Notes under the pieces: model-generated
What the model was told of the DNA's origin: nothing
What the model saw: only the letters and a program-made list of their open reading frames with translations
The model's database searches: none
From: Bacillus haikouensis
GTDB lineage: Bacteria > Bacillota > Bacilli > Bacillales > Bacillaceae_B
Length of the DNA: 37,615 nucleotides
Assembly (NCBI RefSeq): GCF_013179555.1
Contig: NZ_JABMCR010000007.1
Location: 1-37,615 of the forward strand
Direction: 5' to 3'
Shown here: one piece after another, positions 27,543 to 34,162 of the stretch
Numbering within the stretch: the first letter of the stretch is position 1
How the letters are laid out: each line of letters opens with the position of its first letter
Position numbers and translations under genes: made by a program

Positions 27543-28361
27543 ATGAATCTGAAAAAAATTCTTACCGCTACACTCGCATTATCCATCACTGTTGCACCTG
27601 CCATTGGCTTGGCAAAGGTACCATCTGAATTAGGCCATCATCATCATGATCATGAACATGCATCGAAAGCTTCCACGTACATTGATTCACTGCCGAAAGC
27701 GAAGGAATATGCCCCTGACAAAGGACCTGCTAAGATTGAGAAATCTACTAGTGTCGTAGAGTTGAATGAAAAAGGGAAAGTGGTCAATAAGACCGTAACG
27801 AAGAGCAATCTTCCTAAAGTTACAAGCAAAAAAGCGAAGGCGCAGGCAACAAGGACGGTTACCGTACTGGCCGTCGCTGATGAAGAATACCGTGCTGCCT
27901 ATGGGGATTGGCAAAGCCGCGTGCAGCAGATCGTAGAGAATGCGGATAATGCGTTCACCCGTGACCACGGCATCGACTTTCAGGTGCAGGCAGTCGGGAA
28001 CTGGACGTCTCAAGGCGGGAACAGTTCTCAGATCCTGTCAGACTTAAACAGGGACTGGTCCGGATATAATTATGACTTTGTGGTAGGTTTCACAAGAGAT
28101 GCGAATTTCGAAGCTGGCGGGATTGCGTACGTTTACTCGTCCGATCCGGGAACAGCATTCAGTGTAAACCTGGATCAGGGTGTCACGAACACATCCAAAG
28201 CGGCACAGCATGAGTTCTCCCATAACTATGGACTCGGCCATGATGCACAAGGCAGCGGCATTCGCTGTGTCATGAACTATGACTATTCCTATTCAGTAGA
28301 TTATTGGCACCCAGCCCATAACACCCAGATTCAGAATAATAAGTATTGGTATGGTATGTAA
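27543..28361 (+). CDS. secreted zinc metalloprotease (metzincin-like)
   Basis: A 272-residue exported protein. Signal peptide about 1-24 (MNLKKILTATLALSITVAPAI...), a propeptide with an unusual HHHHDHEH cluster (32-39) and a Lys/Val-rich linker, then the catalytic domain from about 103. The zinc motif is HEFSHNYGLGH (His223, Glu224, His227, His233) followed by the Met-turn CVMNY (Met244), the metzincin layout. Size and composition fit M84-like Bacillus extracellular proteases. AAAGGAGGATTC precedes the ATG, and a terminator follows directly, so it is a single gene. Substrate specificity is unknown. Confidence 0.85.
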   Translation: MNLKKILTATLALSITVAPAIGLAKVPSELGHHHHDHEHASKASTYIDSLPKAKEYAPDKGPAKIEKSTSVVELNEKGKVVNKTVTKSNLPKVTSKKAKAQATRTVTVLAVADEEYRAAYGDWQSRVQQIVENADNAFTRDHGIDFQVQAVGNWTSQGGNSSQILSDLNRDWSGYNYDFVVGFTRDANFEAGGIAYVYSSDPGTAFSVNLDQGVTNTSKAAQHEFSHNYGLGHDAQGSGIRCVMNYDYSYSVDYWHPAHNTQIQNNKYWYGM

Positions 28362-28377
28362 TCGTAATTAGGAGAAG

Positions 28378-28408
28378 GCTGCATTCTTAGTAGAGTGCAG
28401 CTTTTTTT
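28378..28408 (+). terminator. intrinsic terminator of the protease gene
   Basis: GCTGCATTC (28378-28386) and GAGTGCAGC (28393-28401) pair with one G-T pair, followed by seven T. An inverted copy of its right arm (12 bp) is at 28510-28521. Confidence 0.8.
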
Positions 28409-28440
28409 GTTTAATATTTGTAGGGGGGTTGTTGGATCAA

Positions 28441-28460
28441 GGGGACAGGTACCTTGTCTC
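28441..28460. repeat. GGGACAGG quasi-palindrome, copy 2
   Basis: GGGGACAGGTACCTTGTCTC is quasi-palindromic about GGTACC and is a longer, better version of the copy at 26452. Followed at 28480 by GGGGGTCAGGAATCTGG, a similar sequence. Confidence 0.5.
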
Positions 28461-28618
28461 GGCGGACGGAAATTCTGTTTGGGGGTCAGGAATCTGGTAC
28501 CATTTGTGTGCTGCACTCTACTTTTTTACTCAATTTCATCCCAAATTCCATCTATTTAGCTGAAAAAGACAAAATCTTCTCTTACAAGCTAAAAATACTA
28601 GATCAATCCTGCTGTTTC

Positions 28619-28776
28619 GAAGCTGGGGTATACTTTGAGCGGCAATAATCAAGCCGGATTTTCATTTTTCAAGCCACATCTACGATATACAAGCCACATT
28701 CAAAATAATCATTCCAGTTTCGTGATATACAAGCCACTTTTCCAAAATACAAGCCAAAATCCCATTTTACGTGCCA
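28619..28776. repeat. phased AAGCCA repeat element E4
   Basis: Cores start at 28620, 28651, 28671, 28691, 28711, 28731, 28751 and 28771 (AAGCTG, AAGCCG, AAGCCA, AAGCCA, ATTCCA, AAGCCA, AAGCCA, GTGCCA), several preceded by TAC. The spacings are 31 bp, then six times exactly 20 bp. The 31-bp interval contains GAGCGG. The architecture matches E1-E3 but the core differs. It lies between the protease gene and the czcD promoter. Confidence 0.7.
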
Positions 28777-28860
28777 CTTAGAATCATTCTAATCACATCG
28801 TTTGTTTCAGATACACACGGCAAATTCCTTACAAGCTGGAGACCACCCGGCCCTACCTAT

Positions 28861-28917
28861 TTGACAATAAATTCTAATGAACTTATAATGTGTATATATG
28901 ATTACATATTCATATAT
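28861..28917 (+). promoter_or_regulatory. sigma-A promoter and palindromic operator of czcD
   Basis: Consensus TTGACA (28861-28866), 17 bp, consensus TATAAT (28884-28889). ATATATGA (28894-28901) and TCATATAT (28910-28917) form a perfect 8-bp inverted repeat with an 8-bp spacer over the start of transcription. The TGA...TCA dyad is like ArsR-family (CzrA) sites, so repression released by zinc is likely. Confidence 0.8.
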
Positions 28918-28947
28918 GTAATATCACATCGCAAGGGGGTAATAATT

Positions 28948-29886
28948 ATGGGGCACGACCATGGCCATGATCATGCACATGGCGCAAATAAGAAAGCATT
29001 GCTGATCAGTTTCATCATTATTACGGGATACATGATTGTTGAAGCGATCGGTGGTTTCATGACAAACAGTCTAGCTTTATTATCCGATGCAGGTCATATG
29101 CTGAGTGACTCAGTGTCACTCGGGGTGGGGCTGGCTGCGTTCGCATTGGGAGAAAAAGCAGCTGACTACAGTAAGACGTATGGATATAAACGCTTTGAAA
29201 TTTTGGCTGCTGTCTTTAATGGGGTGACTCTTGTTCTCATTTCGCTTTATATTTTCTATGAAGCGTATCACCGCTTTATGGAGCCGCCTGAAGTGGCATC
29301 TACTGGAATGCTTATCATTGCTTCAATCGGATTGGTGGTCAATATCTTTGTTGCCTGGATTTTGATGAGAGGGGATACAGAGGAAAATTTAAATGTACGA
29401 GCGGCATTTCTTCATGTGCTGGGTGATCTGCTTGGCTCTGTGGGTGCGATTGCCGCAGCCTTGCTCATCATCTTTTTCGGCTGGGGCTGGGCGGATCCGG
29501 CAGCGAGTGTCATTGTAGCGTTCCTTGTGTTGATCAGCGGATGGAGAGTGATGAAGGATGCAATCCACGTATTAATGGAAGGGACACCAAAAAATGTAGA
29601 GCTGGATGAGATTATCACAACGATAGAAAATGTCCAGGGAATCAAGAGTATCCATGACCTTCACGTATGGAGCATCACGAGCGGGCAAAACGCGCTTTCT
29701 TGTCATGCGGTTGTGGATGGGGATAGTACCATAAAGGATAGCCAAAAACTATTGTCTGCAATAGAAAACGAACTGGATCATAAAGGGATCGGACATGTCA
29801 CCATTCAGCTGGAAAGCAGTGACCATCATCCTCAAATGGATTCATTGATCTGCCAGCAAAGTAATCGGGCTTCTCACGAACATTAA
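28948..29886 (+). CDS. czcD: CDF family zinc efflux transporter
   Basis: A 312-residue cation diffusion facilitator, close in length to B. subtilis CzcD. The His-rich N-terminus HDHGHDHAHG is followed by six membrane helices. The transport site is seen as LALLSDAGHMLSDSVSLG (HxxxD in helix II) and AAFLHVLGDLLGSVGA (HxxxD in helix V). The C-terminal cytoplasmic domain carries IHDLHVWSITSGQNALSCHAVV. It exports Zn and possibly Cd/Co. The start at 28948 is chosen for AAGGGGG 9 bases upstream; the ORF extends further upstream through the promoter, which is not credible. An inducible promoter and operator are just upstream. Confidence 0.92.
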   Translation: MGHDHGHDHAHGANKKALLISFIIITGYMIVEAIGGFMTNSLALLSDAGHMLSDSVSLGVGLAAFALGEKAADYSKTYGYKRFEILAAVFNGVTLVLISLYIFYEAYHRFMEPPEVASTGMLIIASIGLVVNIFVAWILMRGDTEENLNVRAAFLHVLGDLLGSVGAIAAALLIIFFGWGWADPAASVIVAFLVLISGWRVMKDAIHVLMEGTPKNVELDEIITTIENVQGIKSIHDLHVWSITSGQNALSCHAVVDGDSTIKDSQKLLSAIENELDHKGIGHVTIQLESSDHHPQMDSLICQQSNRASHEH

Positions 29887-29913
29887 TGGTGCCTGATTGA
29901 CGGTTTGCTCATT

Positions 29914-29937
29914 CGGCCCGTCCTTATTTATGGGCCG
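29914..29937 (+). terminator. weak hairpin after czcD
   Basis: CGGCCC and GGGCCG pair around a 12-nt loop, 28 bp after the czcD stop. There is no real T-run, so it may be a weak or Rho-independent partial terminator. Confidence 0.4.
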
Positions 29938-29971
29938 ATGGATCTGTCCCTTTGAACCTTTACAAAAACCA

Positions 29972-30000
29972 TTGCCACCCCGTCATTCCTCTGCTACTAT
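29972..30000 (+). promoter_or_regulatory. promoter of the leader and efflux transcript
   Basis: TTGCCA (29972-29977), 17 bp, TACTAT (29995-30000). The predicted start near 30007 is just before the leader ribosome site at 30022-30026. A second TATAAT at 30010 lacks a -35 at the right distance and would put the start inside the ribosome site. Confidence 0.55.
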
Positions 30001-30034
30001 TAACTTACATATAATAGAAATGGAGGTTTTTCTT

Positions 30035-30082
30035 TTGACAGCTTCGATGAGATTGCGTTCCGGTTTTTCACTCGTTAATTGA
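30035..30082 (+). CDS. macrolide-type leader peptide (MRLR stalling class)
   Basis: A 15-codon ORF with TTG start and GGAGG 8 bases upstream (30022-30026), ending TGA. The product is MTASMRLRSGFSLVN. The ErmD/ErmK leader family begins MTHSMRLR, so Met-Thr-x-Ser-Met-Arg-Leu-Arg sits at the same codons, and in ErmDL macrolide-bound ribosomes stall at this Arg-Leu-Arg (a +X+ motif). The ORF is too short for standard calling. It lies 90 bp upstream of an intrinsic terminator and 188 bp upstream of a Mef-like efflux gene, which is the arrangement of translation-dependent transcription attenuation. A longer in-frame ORF from ATG 30020 would start before the ribosome site, so TTG is preferred. Confidence 0.72.
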   Translation: MTASMRLRSGFSLVN

Positions 30083-30170
30083 ATACGTTTGGAGGCTCTG
30101 CCTATTTTCTGGGCAATGGGATGGATCTGTCTATTTTTAAAGAAAACCTTTATTTAGCGGTTATTTTTAA

Positions 30171-30200
30171 AAAGAGGGGAGGAGTCTCCCTTCTTTTTTT
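30171..30200 (+). terminator. attenuator: intrinsic terminator before the MFS gene
   Basis: AAAGAGGGGAG (30171-30181) pairs with CTCCCTTCTTT (30186-30196) over 11 bp (one G-T) around GAGT, followed by four more T. It lies between leader and transporter gene, so it must be bypassed for expression. A competing hairpin, 30134-30148 with 30159-30173, shares the first bases of its left arm and could serve as the antiterminator. I could not fold it by computer. Confidence 0.75.
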
Positions 30201-30270
30201 GTTGTCTCAAAAAAAATGAATATAGGCTGGGCTTGTTTTTATCAACCTTATAGAAATGAGTGGATATGAA

Positions 30271-31518
30271 ATGGATATGGTCAATCATAATGATAAAGAG
30301 AATTGGTTACGGAATATTATTCTCTTTTTAAGCAGTCAGACGATTTCGCTGTTCGGGTCGGCGCTGGTGCAGTATGCGATTATGTGGCATATCACGCTTA
30401 CGACGGAGTCCGGTCTGATGATGACGCTGTTCATCATTTGCGGGTTTATCCCGACCTTCCTTTTATCCCCGGTTGCGGGTGTGTGGGCGGATCGTTATAA
30501 CCGGAAGATGCTGATTGTTCTTTCGGATGGGCTGATTGCGTTTTCGACGTTGATTCTCGCGGTCCTCTTTTTGATGGGATATGACTCGATATGGCTGCTG
30601 TTTGTCATGGCAGCGGTCCGTGCACTTGGTACCGGCATTCAGACACCTGCTGTCGGCGCGATTTTGCCGCAGATTGTACCGAAGGATAAGCTGACGAAGG
30701 TGAATGGGGCAAATGGAAGCATCCAGGCTGTCATCATGTTCGTTGCACCGATGGTCAGTGCGGCATTCCTCGCGATGGCTTCGATCGAAATCATCTTTTT
30801 CATCGATGTCATTACGGCAGCCATTGCCATCATTACATTGCTTGCTTTTTTGAAAATTTCGGTGCATCAAAAAGCCGCGGGCAAACAAACGACAAGCTAT
30901 TTCAGCGACTTTAAACAAGGCTTGCAATATGTCAACAGCCACGGATTCCTGAAGAAGTTCTTCCTGTTCTTCTCCATCTTCTTTGTCTTAATGGCACCGG
31001 CGGCTTTCTTGACTCCGCTCCAGGTCACGAGAAGTTTCGGCGATGATATCTGGAAACTGACGGCCATCGAAATTGCCTTCTCGATCGGCATGATGGCAGG
31101 CGGCGGAATCATTGCTTCCTGGGGAGGATTCAAAAACAAAATTGCCACGATGACGTTCGCAAGCATGATAATGGGATTCTGCACCTTATCGCTTGGAATC
31201 GTTCCGATCTTCTGGATGTATCTGGTCTTCATGGCTTTATTCGGAGTGGCCATGCCGATTTTCAACACACCGACAATGGTGCTGCTGCAGGAGAAAATCG
31301 AAGAAAATTATTTGGGAAGAGTGTTCGGGGTGATGGGAATGATCTCGACCTCGATGATGCCGATCGGGATGCTTATTTTCGGTCCCATCGCAGACATCAT
31401 CGACATCGAATGGCTCCTCATCGGAACCGGGATTCTGACGATCATGCTTTCTGTTATGCTCGGACGCGACCAAGTATTGGTCGAAGCGGGTAAGCCTGTG
31501 TTGAGCAGTGAATCGTAA
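30271..31518 (+). CDS. MFS efflux transporter, Mef-like (macrolide efflux family)
   Basis: A 415-residue MFS protein with 12 predicted helices. The family A motif is GVWADRYNRK. The order of segments follows MefA-type macrolide efflux: SSQTISLFGSALVQYAIMWHIT, FIICGFIPTFLLSPVAGVWADRYNRK, VRALGTGIQTPAVGAILPQIVPKDKLTKVNGANGSIQ, and near the end FNTPTMVLLQEKIEENYLGRVFGVMG. Start at 30271 chosen because GAGTGG is 7 bases upstream; ATG 30256 in frame has no ribosome site and gives five more residues. A macrolide-like leader and terminator precede it, so drug-dependent expression is likely. The true substrate is untested. Confidence 0.82.
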   Translation: MDMVNHNDKENWLRNIILFLSSQTISLFGSALVQYAIMWHITLTTESGLMMTLFIICGFIPTFLLSPVAGVWADRYNRKMLIVLSDGLIAFSTLILAVLFLMGYDSIWLLFVMAAVRALGTGIQTPAVGAILPQIVPKDKLTKVNGANGSIQAVIMFVAPMVSAAFLAMASIEIIFFIDVITAAIAIITLLAFLKISVHQKAAGKQTTSYFSDFKQGLQYVNSHGFLKKFFLFFSIFFVLMAPAAFLTPLQVTRSFGDDIWKLTAIEIAFSIGMMAGGGIIASWGGFKNKIATMTFASMIMGFCTLSLGIVPIFWMYLVFMALFGVAMPIFNTPTMVLLQEKIEENYLGRVFGVMGMISTSMMPIGMLIFGPIADIIDIEWLLIGTGILTIMLSVMLGRDQVLVEAGKPVLSSES

Positions 31519-31530
31519 ATTGTATCTAAA

Positions 31531-31558
31531 GGGCTGTCATAGCGGCAGCTCTTTTTTT
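31531..31558 (+). terminator. intrinsic terminator of the efflux gene
   Basis: GGGCTG and CAGCTC (one G-T) with loop TCATAGCGG, then seven T. Confidence 0.7.
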
Positions 31559-31568
31559 GTGCAGGAAA

Positions 31569-31608
31569 AAAGGAACGGCAGTACTTAACGAGAATACTAC
31601 TACTAAAC
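31569..31608 (+). promoter_or_regulatory. 40-bp conserved promoter-like block, copy 1
   Basis: AAAGGAACG, 13 bp, AGAAT fits the sigma-H pattern (RWAGGAWWT, 10-13 bp, HGAAT) with a mismatch or two. TTAACGAGAATACT and TACTAAAC are shared exactly with the block at 36633-36672. It lies just after a terminator and before the response regulator gene. Confidence 0.5.
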
Positions 31609-31680
31609 GGGTGACAACACTCGATGTCGATGTACCGCTGGATTTTCAAAGGATATTCATTTAATAGGAGGAATACAAAC

Positions 31681-32376
31681 ATGTCCACTTCACCAATCAA
31701 CATCTTAGTCGTTGAAGATGATAATGATATCAATCAATTGTTGTGCAGGATTATTGAAAAGAGTCAATACGTCCCTCAGCCTGCTTATTCTGGAACGGAA
31801 GCGATGATTTATTTGGAACAAAAGAGGTGGGACTTGGTTATGTTGGATTTGATGCTTCCTGGAATGACAGGGGAGGATATTCTTGCAGAAATCAGGTCGA
31901 AGAGGTCGGTTCCAGTCATGATTATTTCAGCAAAAAGTGAGCAGCAGACAAAAATTGATTGTCTGCGATCTGGTGCAGATGACTTTATTTCAAAGCCATT
32001 TGATGTGGAAGAAGTATCTGCACGTGTGGATTCTTTGCTGCGGAGATATAAGAATACATACGAAACCACAATTGGAGAAACGTTAACCTATAAAGATATT
32101 AATATAGATACAGAAGCAAAAATAGTAATGGTGAATGATACTAAGCTTATGTTGACAGGCCGTGAATACGCAATATTAGTCCTCCTCGTAACGACGCCCG
32201 CTAAAGTTTTCTCAAAATCCAATCTGTTTGAAAGTGTATGGAACGAACCTTATCATGGGGACGATAACACAGTGAATGTTCACATGAGTAACCTGAGGAA
32301 TAAACTCTCGAAAGCAAATCCAGGTGAAGAGTACATTGAAACGATATGGGGGATGGGCTATCGGCTTAAATCTTAA
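31681..32376 (+). CDS. response regulator (OmpR/PhoB family)
   Basis: A 231-residue two-domain regulator. The receiver domain (about 6-118) has the acidic pair VEDDND, the phosphoacceptor Asp56 in VMLDLMLPG, and the conserved Lys in SKPFD. The C-terminal winged helix (about 130-230) ends VNVHMSNLRNKLSKANPGEEYIETIWGMGYRLK. The start at 31681 has AGGAGG 10 bases upstream. It is first in an operon with an ABC exporter, a sensor kinase and a serine hydrolase. TTAAGC-type direct repeats just behind it are its probable binding sites. The kinase is two genes downstream (34163). Confidence 0.9.
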   Translation: MSTSPINILVVEDDNDINQLLCRIIEKSQYVPQPAYSGTEAMIYLEQKRWDLVMLDLMLPGMTGEDILAEIRSKRSVPVMIISAKSEQQTKIDCLRSGADDFISKPFDVEEVSARVDSLLRRYKNTYETTIGETLTYKDINIDTEAKIVMVNDTKLMLTGREYAILVLLVTTPAKVFSKSNLFESVWNEPYHGDDNTVNVHMSNLRNKLSKANPGEEYIETIWGMGYRLKS

Positions 32377-32432
32377 GGTTTTCTTAAGCTTTTCCTTAAG
32401 CTTTTCTTACGATTTATCCGTCATTCTATATG
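32373..32432 (+). promoter_or_regulatory. phased TTAAGC repeats and promoter of the ABC genes
   Basis: TTAAGG (32373), TTAAGC (32384), TTAAGC (32396) and TTACGA (32407) follow each other at 11, 12 and 11 bp, each with TTTTC between. TATATG (32427-32432) can be the -10, and the last repeat then covers the -35 region. One helical turn spacing is typical of OmpR-type activator sites, so class II activation by the response regulator is likely. Confidence 0.6.
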
Positions 32433-32459
32433 AAGGGCAAATGAGGGAGGCTGATTAGC

Positions 32460-33383
32460 TTGAGTGAACACATTGTAAAAACAAACAATCTTTCAAAAAA
32501 ATATAAAGATGAATTCGCCATTGAAAACATTGATATCACAATTAAAAGAGGCGAGATTTACGGCTTCATCGGCCAAAATGGTGCTGGCAAATCAACCTTG
32601 CTGCGCTTAGTAACCGGGCTTACTTTTCCAACAGGCGGAACGATCGAACGATTTGGAAATAACAATCCAAAGGAGATCACCGATGCTCAGAAAAGGATGG
32701 GTGCGATCATTGAAAATCCTGCCCTTTTCCCGAATATGGGTGCTTATGATAATTTGGAAGTCCATCGACTGCAAAAAGGGATTCCGGGGAAAGAATGTAT
32801 TGAGAAAACCCTTGAACTGGTAGGTCTTACGAATGCCGGCAAGAAGAAAACAAAGCACTTTTCACTTGGCATGAAGCAAAGGCTTGGACTCGGTATCGCA
32901 TTATTGAGTGAGCCGGAATTCTTGATCCTCGATGAGCCCACGAATGGTTTGGACCCGATGGGAATCGTGGAACTGAGGGAATTGCTAAAGAAATTAAATC
33001 GTGAAAAAGGGCTTACCGTCTTAATCTCCAGCCACATACTGAGTGAACTCCATCAACTCGCAACGAGCTTTGGTATTATCCATAAGGGAAAAATGCTGGA
33101 GGAACTGACGGCGAAACAGCTGGATGAAAAATGCAAGCAGCATATCAGAATCAAAGTCGATCAACCGTCAAAGGGAGCGGCTGTTTTGGAAGAAGCGTTA
33201 TCCACGACTAATTTTGAAGTTATGCCGGATGGCACGATTAAGCTTTATCATAATGTGGAAGAAGTACGAACAGTTTCGGCCGCATTGACGAATAGTGGTC
33301 TTGTCATTGAACATCTCTCGCAAAATGGGGACAGTCTTGAAAGCTATTTTTCAAAGCTGGTGGGAGGTGTAGAGGGTGATTAA
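32460..33383 (+). CDS. ABC transporter ATP-binding protein (BcrA-like)
   Basis: A 307-residue ABC ATPase. Walker A GQNGAGKSTLLRL (about 38-50), Q-loop region MGAIIENPALFPNM, signature FSLGMKQRLGLGIALL, Walker B FLILDEPTNGLDPMG and the switch His in SSHILSEL are all intact. The C-terminal extension is typical of BcrA/LanF-type ATPases of peptide-antibiotic exporters. The start is TTG 32460 with GGGAGG 9 bases upstream. It overlaps the permease gene by 8 bp. Bacitracin or lantibiotic export is the usual role; the actual drug is unknown. Confidence 0.9.
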   Translation: MSEHIVKTNNLSKKYKDEFAIENIDITIKRGEIYGFIGQNGAGKSTLLRLVTGLTFPTGGTIERFGNNNPKEITDAQKRMGAIIENPALFPNMGAYDNLEVHRLQKGIPGKECIEKTLELVGLTNAGKKKTKHFSLGMKQRLGLGIALLSEPEFLILDEPTNGLDPMGIVELRELLKKLNREKGLTVLISSHILSELHQLATSFGIIHKGKMLEELTAKQLDEKCKQHIRIKVDQPSKGAAVLEEALSTTNFEVMPDGTIKLYHNVEEVRTVSAALTNSGLVIEHLSQNGDSLESYFSKLVGGVEGD

Positions 33384-34143
33384 TCTTGTTAAGGCAGAGT
33401 TCTATAAATTACACCGGAATAAAACATTCTGGGTCGTAACCGGAACGGTCACTGGATTCAGTTCCTTGCTGCATCTTCTCGTTATCTATGACTGGTGGCT
33501 GTTATCAGGAACTGACTTTGATCAGGCTGGATTAAGTGAATTGAACGCACTATCTCCATTTACGCTGCCCTTATTCTTTCATTTGATCGTCAGTACACTG
33601 GCTGGCTACTTCATCTCGACGGAGTTTTCACAAAGCGGTGTAATCAAGAATCAATTATTAAGCGGGAATAAACGATCCCAAATTTATCTCGCGAAACTTC
33701 TTGTTTTTTCACTCTCCTCCATTCTTGCTGTGATTGTGATTCCAGTATTAACAGCGATAATCGTGGTCAACCTGACTGGGTATTCGGAAATATTCTCTCC
33801 TTCTGCTGTGATGTACCTTGAACGGGTGTATAGTTTATTTACACTTCATTTTCTGTGCTTTACCTCCATTGTATTATTGATTGCTATGGTAACGGAGGAT
33901 AGCGGAAGAACCATTCTATTTACACTTTTACTTTCCGTTGTGATGTTCGCCGTCGAGAAACTTTCTTCTGCGCCAATGATCAGATTTGTTTATGAGCACA
34001 CGTTCTTTTATCAATTTAGTCACGTTTTTAAGGCTTCCATGGCAAAAGGCGAGGTTTTAACGTCCATTCTGATTGGCGCAGTCACATTCACAGTCATCAC
34101 AACAAGCGGGATCTATCTATTCAATCGAAAAGAAATAAACTAA
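33376..34143 (+). CDS. ABC-2 type permease (BcrB/LanE-like)
   Basis: A 255-residue integral membrane protein with six predicted helices (near 20-38, 60-82, 105-128, 145-170, 178-195 and 225-245). It opens MINLVKAEFYKLHRNKTFWVV, the usual start of this permease family (short amphipathic helix with K-x-x-R-x-x-x-F). The start is GTG 33376, overlapping the upstream ATPase gene by 8 bp, so translation is coupled and the two form one transporter. Confidence 0.87.
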   Translation: MINLVKAEFYKLHRNKTFWVVTGTVTGFSSLLHLLVIYDWWLLSGTDFDQAGLSELNALSPFTLPLFFHLIVSTLAGYFISTEFSQSGVIKNQLLSGNKRSQIYLAKLLVFSLSSILAVIVIPVLTAIIVVNLTGYSEIFSPSAVMYLERVYSLFTLHFLCFTSIVLLIAMVTEDSGRTILFTLLLSVVMFAVEKLSSAPMIRFVYEHTFFYQFSHVFKASMAKGEVLTSILIGAVTFTVITTSGIYLFNRKEIN

Positions 34144-34162
34144 GAAAAGCGGGTGGAAGCAA

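Noticed and set aside
28454-28648. 64-codon ORF upstream of element E4
   Set aside because: No ribosome site, no family resemblance, and it runs into the E4 repeat.
28619-28776. CRISPR array
   Set aside because: The period is 20 bp with cores of only 6-9 bp. CRISPR repeats are 24 bp or longer with spacers of about 30 bp, and no cas genes are present.
28771-28947. N-terminal extension of CzcD
   Set aside because: It would be read through the consensus promoter and operator, and the ATG at 28948 has its own ribosome site and the His-rich family start.
29897-30082. 61-codon ORF as a normal protein
   Set aside because: It runs through the promoter region. Only the last 16 codons have a ribosome site, and they form the leader peptide.
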